From Lelliottia jeotgali (GTDB lineage: Bacteria; Pseudomonadota; Gammaproteobacteria; Enterobacterales; Enterobacteriaceae): a stretch of DNA of 64,000 bases. Position 1 is the first letter of the stretch. Each line of letters begins with the position of its first letter. The stretch covers positions 4,464,001 to 4,528,000 of the forward strand of contig CP018628.1 in the NCBI GenBank assembly GCA_002271215.1. The letters run 5' to 3'. The notes beneath the pieces were generated by a model. It saw nothing but the letters and a program-made list of their open reading frames with translations. It did not search any database and had not been told where the DNA came from. The translations under genes and the position numbers were made by a program. Positions 51,148 through 58,548 of the stretch are shown one piece after another.

Positions 51148-51807
51148 ATGAAGAACTCCCTCTCCTGCCTGAAAGGCGACACGATAAAAGCGATCGTGCT
51201 GGTGTGCCTCGCCGTGGGCGTCGTCGGCATGTCCTACGGCTCGCTGGCGATGGCTTACGGCTTCCCGGTTTGGGTGCCATTTTTACTCTCGATTACCGTT
51301 CTCGCGGGCGCGTCGGAATTTATGTTTATCGGCATTGTCGCCAGCGGCGGTAATCCGCTTGCGGCAGCGGCGGCGGGTTTATTGGTGAATGCACGCCACG
51401 TACCGTTCGGCGTGACGGTGCGCGAACTGGTGGGGAAACGCGGACTGAGCTTCCTCGGCTGTCACATCATGAACGACGAAAGCGTGGTGTTTGGCCTGTC
51501 GCAAAAAACGCCCGAGCAGCGCAAAGCCGCCTACTGGCTGTGCGGCATGGGCGTGGCGATTATCTGGCCACTCGGCACGCTTTTAGGCGCGATGGTCGGC
51601 AAACTGCTGCCAGCGCCTGAAACCATCGGTCTCGATGCCGTGTTCCCGGCAATTTTGCTGGCGTTAGTGGTCCCGGCGTTTAAAAACCGTACTACGCTTG
51701 TCCGCGCCTGTAGCGGGGCAGCGCTGTCGCTGGCCGCGGTACCGTTCGCGCCGGTCGGTTTACCGGTACTGCTGTCGTTACTCGGTCTGGCAGCAAGGAA
51801 GAAATAA
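51148..51807 (+). CDS. azlC: AzlC-family branched-chain amino-acid exporter, large subunit
   Basis: The 219-residue membrane protein with 6-8 hydrophobic segments belongs to the AzlC/YgaZ family. The signature region is SITVLAGASEFMFIGIVASGG near residue 48, then LLVNARHVPFGVTVREL near residue 77. YgaZH exports L-valine in E. coli; AzlCD confers azaleucine resistance in Bacillus. Actual substrate here is unknown. It overlaps azlD by one base (TAATG). Confidence 0.87.
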   Translation: MKNSLSCLKGDTIKAIVLVCLAVGVVGMSYGSLAMAYGFPVWVPFLLSITVLAGASEFMFIGIVASGGNPLAAAAAGLLVNARHVPFGVTVRELVGKRGLSFLGCHIMNDESVVFGLSQKTPEQRKAAYWLCGMGVAIIWPLGTLLGAMVGKLLPAPETIGLDAVFPAILLALVVPAFKNRTTLVRACSGAALSLAAVPFAPVGLPVLLSLLGLAARKK

Positions 51808-52130
51808 TGGAAAACATGACGGTCTTTATCCTCGGCATCGCCATTTTGTCGGCAGGAACCTATCTGATGCGCCTCGGCGGGGCGAAACTCGGCAACCGTT
51901 TGGCGCTCTCTGAGCGGTCCCAGGCGTTGCTCTCAGATGCCGCAACGGTTCTGCTGTTTTCCGTGGCGCTGGCGACCACTTTCTACGAAGGCGAACATTT
52001 TGCCGGAATGGCTCGGGTGCTGGGCGTGGCGTTTGCGGTGTTCCTGGCGTGGCGCAAAGTGCCGCTGATCGTGGTGATTATCGCGGCGGCAGTAGTGACG
52101 GCACTGCTGCGCATAGCGGGCATCCATTGA
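51807..52130 (+). CDS. azlD: AzlD-family exporter small subunit
   Basis: The 107-residue protein with four hydrophobic segments is the usual partner of AzlC. The family motif LSAGTYLMRLGGAKLG appears near residue 12. Start/stop overlap with azlC implies translational coupling and complex formation in the inner membrane. A hairpin follows the stop. Confidence 0.86.
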   Translation: MENMTVFILGIAILSAGTYLMRLGGAKLGNRLALSERSQALLSDAATVLLFSVALATTFYEGEHFAGMARVLGVAFAVFLAWRKVPLIVVIIAAAVVTALLRIAGIH

Positions 52131-52138
52131 TAAAACAC

Positions 52139-52170
52139 ATTCCCTGATGATGAAAGATTCATCAGGGAAA
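52139..52170 (+). terminator. Hairpin after azlD
   Basis: TTCCCTGATGA-TGAAAGAT-TCATCAGGGAA is a perfect 11-bp stem 9 bp after the azlD stop. No strong T-run follows, so it may be a weak terminator. Confidence 0.6.
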
Positions 52171-52315
52171 CCTCACACGTCAAAGTGTGGTTTCGCCCAC
52201 AAAACGCCGCTTTGCTTCCCTGTTCTGTTGTCACTTTTCACTGACATATTCCCTCTCATAGCCAGCGCATCGCCCCCGTAGAATGGCAGCAGACATTCTC
52301 TGATGGAGTGGCATC

Positions 52316-52762
52316 ATGGCCCTTCTTACGCCTCACTGTATTGACCTCAACATTCGCGGCAACAGTCCCTATTCTGTGCTGAAAGCGCTGTCCGATATGG
52401 CCTTTCAGAATGGTTTTATCACCGATCGCAGCGCCTTTCTGCAAACACTGTTACTGCGCGAAAAACTGCATTCCACCGGGTTTGGCTCGGGCATTGCGGT
52501 GCCACACGGCAAAAGTGTCGCCGTCAAACAGCCTTTTGTTCTCTTTGCCCGTCAAACCGAAGGGGTGGACTGGAAAGCCAGCGATAACGAGGCCGTCACC
52601 TGTTGGATTTGCCTCGGTGTACCGCAGGAGGGCGAGGACGATCAGGTAAAAGTGATCGGCAGCCTGTGCCGCAAAATTATCCACGCCGATTTTATCGCCC
52701 AACTCAAACAAGGCGATGCCGACCAGATTCTGACGCTGCTAAACCAGACGCTCAGCCAATAA
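52316..52762 (+). CDS. frvA: Fructose-type PTS EIIA FrvA
   Basis: The 148-residue protein is a fructose/mannitol-class EIIA domain that accepts phosphate from HPr. The active-site His lies in GIAVPHGKS near residue 65. It is 10 bp upstream of the EIIBC gene, and the four-gene order EIIA, EIIBC, M42 peptidase, regulator matches frvABXR of E. coli. The imported substrate is unknown. GGAG precedes the ATG. Confidence 0.9.
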   Translation: MALLTPHCIDLNIRGNSPYSVLKALSDMAFQNGFITDRSAFLQTLLLREKLHSTGFGSGIAVPHGKSVAVKQPFVLFARQTEGVDWKASDNEAVTCWICLGVPQEGEDDQVKVIGSLCRKIIHADFIAQLKQGDADQILTLLNQTLSQ

Positions 52763-52772
52763 GGGGTCAATC

Positions 52773-54218
52773 ATGGAAAAATCCTTACGCCTGGTGGCGA
52801 TCACCAACTGCCCGGCAGGCATCGCCCACACCTATATGGTGGCGGAAGCGCTGGAACGTAAAGCACGCGATTTGGGCCACACCATTCAGGTGGAAACTCA
52901 GGGGTCGAGCGGCGTGGAGAATCACCTCAGCGACGCCGCCATTCTTGCTGCCGATTATGTGATTCTGGCGACCGGGCGCGGTCTGAGCGCCGATGACCGC
53001 GCGCGCTTTGCCGGCAAGCAGGTTTATCAGATTCCCATATCCCAGGCGCTGAAAAATATCGACGCCATTTTTGAAAATTTACCCGCGCAATCGCAGAGGT
53101 TTGCCGCCGATAACAGCGTGAAGCTGGGTAAGCAGGATGTGCCGCAGGGCAGCGTGATGAGCCACCTGATGGCGGGTGTTTCAGCGGCGCTGCCGTTTGT
53201 GATTGGCGGCGGTATTCTCGTCGCCCTCGCCAATATGCTGGTGCAGTTTGGCCTGCCGTACACCGATATGGCGAAGGGCGCACCGTCGTTTACCTGGGTT
53301 ATCGAGTCCATCGGTTATCTGGGGTTCACCTTTATGATCCCGATTATGGGCGCGTACATCGCCCTGTCGATTGCCGATAAACCGGCGTTCGCCCCTGCGT
53401 TTCTGGTCTGCTATCTGGCGAACGACAAAGGGCTGCTCGGCACTCAGTCCGGCGCGGGTTTTCTCGGCGCGGTGGTGCTGGGGCTGGCGATCGGTTATTT
53501 CGTACTGTGGTTCCGCAAGGTGAAACTGGGCAAGGCGCTGCAGCCGCTCCTCGGGTCGATGCTGATCCCCTTTGTCACCCTGCTGGTGTTTGGCGTGCTG
53601 ACGTATTACGTGATTGGCCCGCTGATGTCCGATTTAATGGGCGGCCTGCTGCACTTCCTGAACACCATTCCGCCGTCGATGAAGCTCGGCGCGGCCTTCC
53701 TGGTCGGCGCGATGCTGGCCTTTGATATGGGCGGCCCGGTCAACAAAACCGCGTGGTTCTTTTGCTTCTCCCTGCTGGAAAAACATATCTACGATTGGTA
53801 CGCCATCGTCGGCGTGGTTGCCCTGATGCCGCCCGTCGCGGCGGGTATTGCGACCTATCTCGCGCCGAAACTCTTTACCGCCCAGGAAAAAGCGGCAGCC
53901 AGTAGCGCGATTGTGGTGGGCGCGACCGTCGCCACCGAACCGGCCATTCCTTACGCCCTCGCCGCGCCGCTGCCGATGTTGACCGCGAATACCCTGAGCG
54001 GCGGTATTGCGGGGATGCTGACGATTTCGTTTGGCATTCAGCGTCTGGCGCCGGGATTGGGCGTGTTCGATCCGCTGATCGGCCTGATGTCTCCGGCAGG
54101 CTCTTTCTATCTGGTGCTGGCGATTGGGCTGGCGCTGAATATCTCACTGATTATTTTACTGAAAGGCTGGTGGCTGAAACGTCAGGCCGCCCGTCTGGAG
54201 ATGTCTCATGAACATTGA
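52773..54218 (+). CDS. frvB: Fructose-type PTS EIIBC FrvB
   Basis: The 481-residue protein has an N-terminal EIIB domain with the phospho-cysteine Cys13 in TNCPAGIAHTYM, then a linker, then an EIIC membrane domain from about residue 125 with 8-10 helices (FVIGGGILVALANMLVQFG; FDMGGPVNKTAWFF near 310). It phosphorylates an unidentified sugar during import. It overlaps frvX by 11 bp. Confidence 0.9.
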   Translation: MEKSLRLVAITNCPAGIAHTYMVAEALERKARDLGHTIQVETQGSSGVENHLSDAAILAADYVILATGRGLSADDRARFAGKQVYQIPISQALKNIDAIFENLPAQSQRFAADNSVKLGKQDVPQGSVMSHLMAGVSAALPFVIGGGILVALANMLVQFGLPYTDMAKGAPSFTWVIESIGYLGFTFMIPIMGAYIALSIADKPAFAPAFLVCYLANDKGLLGTQSGAGFLGAVVLGLAIGYFVLWFRKVKLGKALQPLLGSMLIPFVTLLVFGVLTYYVIGPLMSDLMGGLLHFLNTIPPSMKLGAAFLVGAMLAFDMGGPVNKTAWFFCFSLLEKHIYDWYAIVGVVALMPPVAAGIATYLAPKLFTAQEKAAASSAIVVGATVATEPAIPYALAAPLPMLTANTLSGGIAGMLTISFGIQRLAPGLGVFDPLIGLMSPAGSFYLVLAIGLALNISLIILLKGWWLKRQAARLEMSHEH

Positions 54219-55269
54219 GTTACTGAAAACATTGTGCGATTGCAGTGCGGTTAGCGGGGATGAGCAGGAAGTTCGCGATGTGCTTATCGACACCCTCGAA
54301 GAACACGCTGATGAAATCCGCTTTGACGGGCTGGGGAGTTTTATCGCCCGCAAAGGCGCGCGCGGCCCGAAAGTCGCCATCGTCGGGCACATGGACGAAG
54401 TGGGTTTTATGGTGACTCATATTACCGACGAGGGGTTTATCCGCTTCGACACCATCGGCGGCTGGTGGAGCCAGTCGATGCTGAATCATCGCGTGACGAT
54501 TCGTACCCGCAGCGGGCGCAAAATCCCCGGCGTGATCGGTTCAGTTGCGCCCCATGCGTTGAGCGAAAAGCAGAAGCAGCAGCCGATGATCTTTGACGAG
54601 ATGTTTGTCGATATTGGTGCGAACAGCCGCGAAGAGGTCGTCAATCGTGGCATTGCGATGGGAGACTTTATCAGCCCGGAAGCCAATTTCGCCCGCTGGG
54701 GCGAGGACAAAATTGTCGCCAAAGCGCTGGATAATCGCGTCGGCTGCGCCCTGATGGCGGAGCTTTTCCAAAGCGTCGATAATCCGAATATCACCCTTTA
54801 TGGCGTCGGGAGTGTGGAAGAAGAGGTTGGGCTTCGCGGGGCGCAAACCTCCGCCGAGTCGATTAAACCGGACGTGGTGATCGTGCTGGATACCGCCGTA
54901 GCGGGCGATGTTCCGGGCATCGACGCGGTGAAATATCCGCTGAAACTGGGTTATGGGCCGGGGGTGATGCTGTTCGACAAACGCTACTTCCCGAACCAGA
55001 AATTGCTGGCGGCGCTGAAAGCGAGCGCAGAAAAACAGGAAGCGGCGCTGCAATTTAGCACCATGAAAACCGGTGCCACTGACGGCGGGCGGTATAACGT
55101 GATGGGCGGCGGGCGACCGGTGGTGGCGCTTTGCCTGCCGACACGTTATCTGCACGCCAATAGCGGTATGATTTCAGCAACGGATTACGACGCGGCATTC
55201 ACCATTGTCCATGAGCTGTTGATGTCCCTCGACGAGGAGCACGTCGCCGCGTTTACGCAGTTTCGCTAA
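54208..55269 (+). CDS. frvX: M42-family metallopeptidase FrvX
   Basis: The 353-residue protein is an M42 aminopeptidase-like dinuclear metal hydrolase. Expected metal and catalytic residues are in VGHMDEVGFMV near residue 58, DNRVGCALM near 175, GSVEEEVGLRG near 205 and VLDTAVAG near 230, with a distal His in LPTRYLHANSGM near 315. Its role in a sugar PTS operon is unresolved; YpdE and SgcX are linked to fructose-like PTS genes in E. coli, so a sugar-peptide conjugate or modified sugar is possible. Confidence 0.88.
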   Translation: MNIELLKTLCDCSAVSGDEQEVRDVLIDTLEEHADEIRFDGLGSFIARKGARGPKVAIVGHMDEVGFMVTHITDEGFIRFDTIGGWWSQSMLNHRVTIRTRSGRKIPGVIGSVAPHALSEKQKQQPMIFDEMFVDIGANSREEVVNRGIAMGDFISPEANFARWGEDKIVAKALDNRVGCALMAELFQSVDNPNITLYGVGSVEEEVGLRGAQTSAESIKPDVVIVLDTAVAGDVPGIDAVKYPLKLGYGPGVMLFDKRYFPNQKLLAALKASAEKQEAALQFSTMKTGATDGGRYNVMGGGRPVVALCLPTRYLHANSGMISATDYDAAFTIVHELLMSLDEEHVAAFTQFR

Positions 55270-55278
55270 GGATGCAGC

Positions 55279-56961
55279 ATGTTGAATGAACGTCAGTTTT
55301 CCCTGCTCGATGCCATTGAATCACAGCCCGTGTCGCTGAGCGTGCTGGCGCGGCAGACTGGCGTTTCGGCACGCACTATTCTGCGTGATATTGATTATCT
55401 GAACTTTACCCTGAGCGGCAAGGCACACATTCGCACGGCGGGCAACGCCCTGTATCAGTTGGATATCGTTGATCGCAAAAGCTATTTCCAGCTTTTACAG
55501 CGCCATGATAATGATGACCGGATGCTGGCCCTGCTGCTGATCCACCCGGTGATTTCCCGGGCGCAGCTGGCCGATACGCTCAATTTGCCGGACAGCTGGG
55601 TCGCCGAGCGTTTACCCCGGCTGAAAACCCGCCACCAGAGGGCGTTCAACCTGGCGAGCCGTCCCGGTGCGGGCCATTTCGTGGCAGTTGATGAAGCAAA
55701 ACGTTTTCTCCTGCTCGCCAATGTCTTTCGCAAAGACCCCTTTGTGTATCCTCTGCCGGGTATCACGCCTGACGCTTACGCCCGACTGCTGGAAGAGGGT
55801 CGTCGGCAGACAGGCTGGCCGAATATCTCCGCTGATTATCGGGTGAGTATGATCCTTGCAGCCTGTGCGCTGCGGGAATGTCCACAATGCCCCGGCCCAA
55901 CGATTCCAGAGAAAGTGCGGGAACGGCTCAATCATTTGCAGGACCAGGCCGACAGTATGACGCCCGAGTATGTCAGGGAGTTACTCACCGCCAGTTCCAG
56001 CCCGGGCTCACCGCATGTGGTAGATGCGCAGCTGATTGACGATCTGACTGGTCATCTTAAGCGCTGCGTGGCGATGCCGCAGTGGCTGGTGGAAAATCGT
56101 CAGGGATCGATGAATAACCTTAAGACCGCGTGGCCAGCCGCATTTGATATGAGCGTGAAATTTATCAATCATCTGCGAACGGTGATGGATATTCCGCTGA
56201 TTGACAGCGATCTTCCGGGACTCTACTTCGCCTGTGCGCTGGAGCGCCATCAGCACGAATCGACGCCGGTGATCCTGTTGGCTGACCAGAACGCCATTGC
56301 CGCAATCAACAAAATGGCGATTGAGCGCGAGGTGCTGAACTGCCGGGTGATTGTGGCGCGCAATCCTGATGAAGTCGAAGCCATCTGTGAAGAGCTGACG
56401 CCAGCGCTTATCGTCAACAACGGTCCTTACACATTTGATGGCGGGCCGCGTCACGTCTTGACCATCCGCAATATCATCACTTCAGCAGGCATCGATCAGA
56501 TTAAAGACTTCCTCGCCTCGGCGTTTATTCGCCAGCAGCCGGAACGCTTTTTCCCGCCTGAGGGCTATTTTCATTATCACAACGCGGCGGGCGAAAGCTG
56601 GGCGCAGATTGTCGAGGCGATCGCAACGCGTCTGTGTGCCGAAAAGCGGTTAACGCCCGAAGAATCACAGCGGATGTGTCAGCGAGAACAGGAAGGTGAA
56701 AATCTTATCGTGAATCGCATCGCGATTCCCCACTGCTGGAGCGATCGGCAAAAACCGTTTCGCGGATTTTTCATTACGCTTGAACGCGGAATACTGGTAA
56801 ACGGTGAAGAGGTGCAGCATCTGGTGATGGCTTGCGCCAGCGCGGCGAATCGACAGGAGCTAAAAATTTTTAGCTTTCTGGCCAACGTACTGAACAGCCA
56901 TTCGGTGGAGACAATCGAGAAAATTGCAGACTACGAGGGGTTTATTGCGTTACTGCGCTAA
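55279..56961 (+). CDS. frvR: PTS-domain transcriptional regulator FrvR
   Basis: The 560-residue protein begins with a DeoR/BglG-like helix-turn-helix (LSVLARQTGVSARTILRDIDY, start at residue 18), continues with a central region of about 100-400 that may hold PRD-like and EIIB-like segments, and ends with an EIIA-fructose-like domain having a candidate phospho-His in RIAIPHCWSD near residue 485. It should link frv expression to PTS phosphorylation. It is 9 bp downstream of frvX. Confidence 0.83.
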   Translation: MLNERQFSLLDAIESQPVSLSVLARQTGVSARTILRDIDYLNFTLSGKAHIRTAGNALYQLDIVDRKSYFQLLQRHDNDDRMLALLLIHPVISRAQLADTLNLPDSWVAERLPRLKTRHQRAFNLASRPGAGHFVAVDEAKRFLLLANVFRKDPFVYPLPGITPDAYARLLEEGRRQTGWPNISADYRVSMILAACALRECPQCPGPTIPEKVRERLNHLQDQADSMTPEYVRELLTASSSPGSPHVVDAQLIDDLTGHLKRCVAMPQWLVENRQGSMNNLKTAWPAAFDMSVKFINHLRTVMDIPLIDSDLPGLYFACALERHQHESTPVILLADQNAIAAINKMAIEREVLNCRVIVARNPDEVEAICEELTPALIVNNGPYTFDGGPRHVLTIRNIITSAGIDQIKDFLASAFIRQQPERFFPPEGYFHYHNAAGESWAQIVEAIATRLCAEKRLTPEESQRMCQREQEGENLIVNRIAIPHCWSDRQKPFRGFFITLERGILVNGEEVQHLVMACASAANRQELKIFSFLANVLNSHSVETIEKIADYEGFIALLR

Positions 56962-56962
56962 G

Positions 56963-56993
56963 ACCTGTCCCTGCTCCGAAGAGCAGGGGACAG
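56963..56993. terminator. Hairpin between frvR and the DUF1471 gene
   Basis: CTGTCCCTGCTC-CGAA-GAGCAGGGGACAG forms a 12-bp stem with one bulged G, starting 4 bp after the frvR stop and facing a convergent gene. The T-run is weak on both strands. Confidence 0.65.
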
Positions 56994-57005
56994 TGGCTAC
57001 TGTTC

Positions 57006-57218
57006 TTATTTGTTCAGTTCAGCGGTCATGTGCACACGGTTACCGGAGAAAGCCTGGGTAATGGTGTAAGACGATGCGCCAGCTTGTTGAGCCTGAGCGG
57101 CGATTTTGGCTTCTGCACCGTCAATGGTGGAAGAAGTTGCTGTCACGGTCTGTGCAGCGAATGAACCAAAAGAAGCGGCCAGAGCGATAACTGCAACAAA
57201 AGTTTTGATGTTTTTCAT
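57006..57218 (-). CDS. DUF1471 (YdgH/BhsA-like) small periplasmic protein
   Basis: The 70-residue protein has a clear signal peptide (MKNIKTFVAVIALAASFGSFA, cleaved about residue 22) and a single small DUF1471 domain with the typical A-KIAAQAQQAGASSYTI pattern. Family members (BhsA, McbA, YhcN) are stress-induced and affect biofilm and surface properties. No specific function can be assigned here. As I recall, K-12 has yiiG at this position instead. Good start and an AT-rich upstream promoter region (57219-57330). Confidence 0.8.
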   Translation of the reverse strand: MKNIKTFVAVIALAASFGSFAAQTVTATSSTIDGAEAKIAAQAQQAGASSYTITQAFSGNRVHMTAELNK

Positions 57219-57330
57219 GATGTAAATCCTTCAGTAAGTTGTTTAGATAAGGCGTTGTGCCTTGATGTGATAATAATAGGCTTCATCACTGACAACTAAA
57301 AGCGGAAGGATTTGCTCACGTTATTCAAAT

Positions 57331-58167
57331 TTATTGATCAAAAATAAGACGCTGAGAATGGGTATAAATGGTCACTCTTCCTGGCTTACAAAACCCCACC
57401 AGCGTCAGGTTGCAGCGCTGGGCCACTTCCACCGCTAGGGTGGTCGCCGCCGAGACGGCAAACAGAATCTCGACCCCGCACATGGCCGCTTTTTGCACCA
57501 TCTCATAGCTCGCACGGCTTGATACCAGCGCCGCGCCTTGCTGCCATTCATCGTTTTCACCAGCACGACGCCCGAGCAGTTTATCCAGCGCAACATGACG
57601 CCCGACATCTTCGTGACCGCCGGCAATTTTCCCGGAAGGTAAAACCCACGCCGCTGCGTGCGTACAGCCGCTCAACTGGCCGATTGGCTGGACGTCATTG
57701 AGATGCTCGAGCGCGTGATCGAGGTGTTTAAGCGTGAAGGTTTGGGTAAAAGGCAGCGGGACTATCGGCTTGCCGATATCGTTGAGCTGCTCGACGCCAC
57801 ACACACCGCAGCCCGTGCGCCCTGCGAGTGCACGACGGCGCTCTTTAAGATTCATAAAACGGCGGCTGGAAAGCTCGATTTGCACTTCGAGGCCGTTACA
57901 GACCTTCACCACGTCCATGCCGTAAATTTCCTGCGGGCGCTCGATAATGCCCTCGGAGAGAGAAAAGCCCATCGCGAACAGCTCAAGATCTTTTGGCGAG
58001 GCCATCATCACGACATGTGAAATACCGTTGTAAACCAAGGCAACAGGCACTTCCTCCGCCAAAAAATCGGGGACGGCGTGCGCAATGTGAGGGGGTCGAT
58101 GTACCGAATGTTCCACTACGCCCACAGGCAGTGGAGACGACTGGGTATCACGATTTTGTTTAGACAC
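57331..58167 (-). CDS. fdhD: Formate dehydrogenase sulfurtransferase FdhD
   Basis: FdhD transfers sulfur from IscS to the Mo-bisMGD cofactor, which formate dehydrogenases need. I chose the GTG at 58167, with AGGA 8 nt upstream, giving 278 residues; the longer TTG reading has no ribosome site. The family Cys-x-x-Cys lies in [11 protein letters not shown] near residue 121, and the conserved [17 protein letters not shown] near residue 190. It is divergent from fdoG, its main client. Confidence 0.94.
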   Translation of the reverse strand: MSKQNRDTQSSPLPVGVVEHSVHRPPHIAHAVPDFLAEEVPVALVYNGISHVVMMASPKDLELFAMGFSLSEGIIERPQEIYGMDVVKVCNGLEVQIELSSRRFMNLKERRRALAGRTGCGVCGVEQLNDIGKPIVPLPFTQTFTLKHLDHALEHLNDVQPIGQLSGCTHAAAWVLPSGKIAGGHEDVGRHVALDKLLGRRAGENDEWQQGAALVSSRASYEMVQKAAMCGVEILFAVSAATTLAVEVAQRCNLTLVGFCKPGRVTIYTHSQRLIFDQ

Positions 58168-58340
58168 AACGGTATTCCTGAGCAACCACAAAGGTGAGCC
58201 TGCTATTGCATCACAAACCGCAGGCCTTACGCATAGTATGGATCAACTTTTCGGCAGCCATACCCCTCAAGTTTACCTACTCATTTGGGAGTGGCACAAC
58301 TGAAGCGCTGATACAGCTCTTTAACAAGCCAGGACCGAAA

Positions 58341-58356
58341 TGTGATCAATATCACA
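58341..58356. promoter_or_regulatory. Perfect CRP-consensus (FNR-like) site between fdhD and fdoG
   Basis: TGTGATCAATATCACA is an exact TGTGA(N6)TCACA palindrome. Its core TGATCAATATCA also resembles the FNR consensus TTGAT(N4)ATCAA. It is 174 bp upstream of fdhD and 193 bp upstream of fdoG. The other 350 bp of this gap hold no gene I can recognise; a promoter for each gene is expected. Confidence 0.8.
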
Positions 58357-58548
58357 CTTTATAATCATCAGAGTGATAATACGTTCACTTTGTATTAACC
58401 CCATCGGAACAGGCTTACCGACATTGTGGTATTCTCAAATCATATCCCTCGTGGAATTGAGGGAATACATCAAATTTTGAGCGTTATGGTTACTTTGCAA
58501 TCATGCGCAAAAACAAAAAACGAGTAATGTCGAAACAAGGAGTGACCC

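Noticed and set aside
58373..58388. A second CRP-like site GTGATAATACGTTCAC near fdoG.
   Set aside because: The arms are separated by 8 bp, not 6, so it does not fit the CRP consensus.
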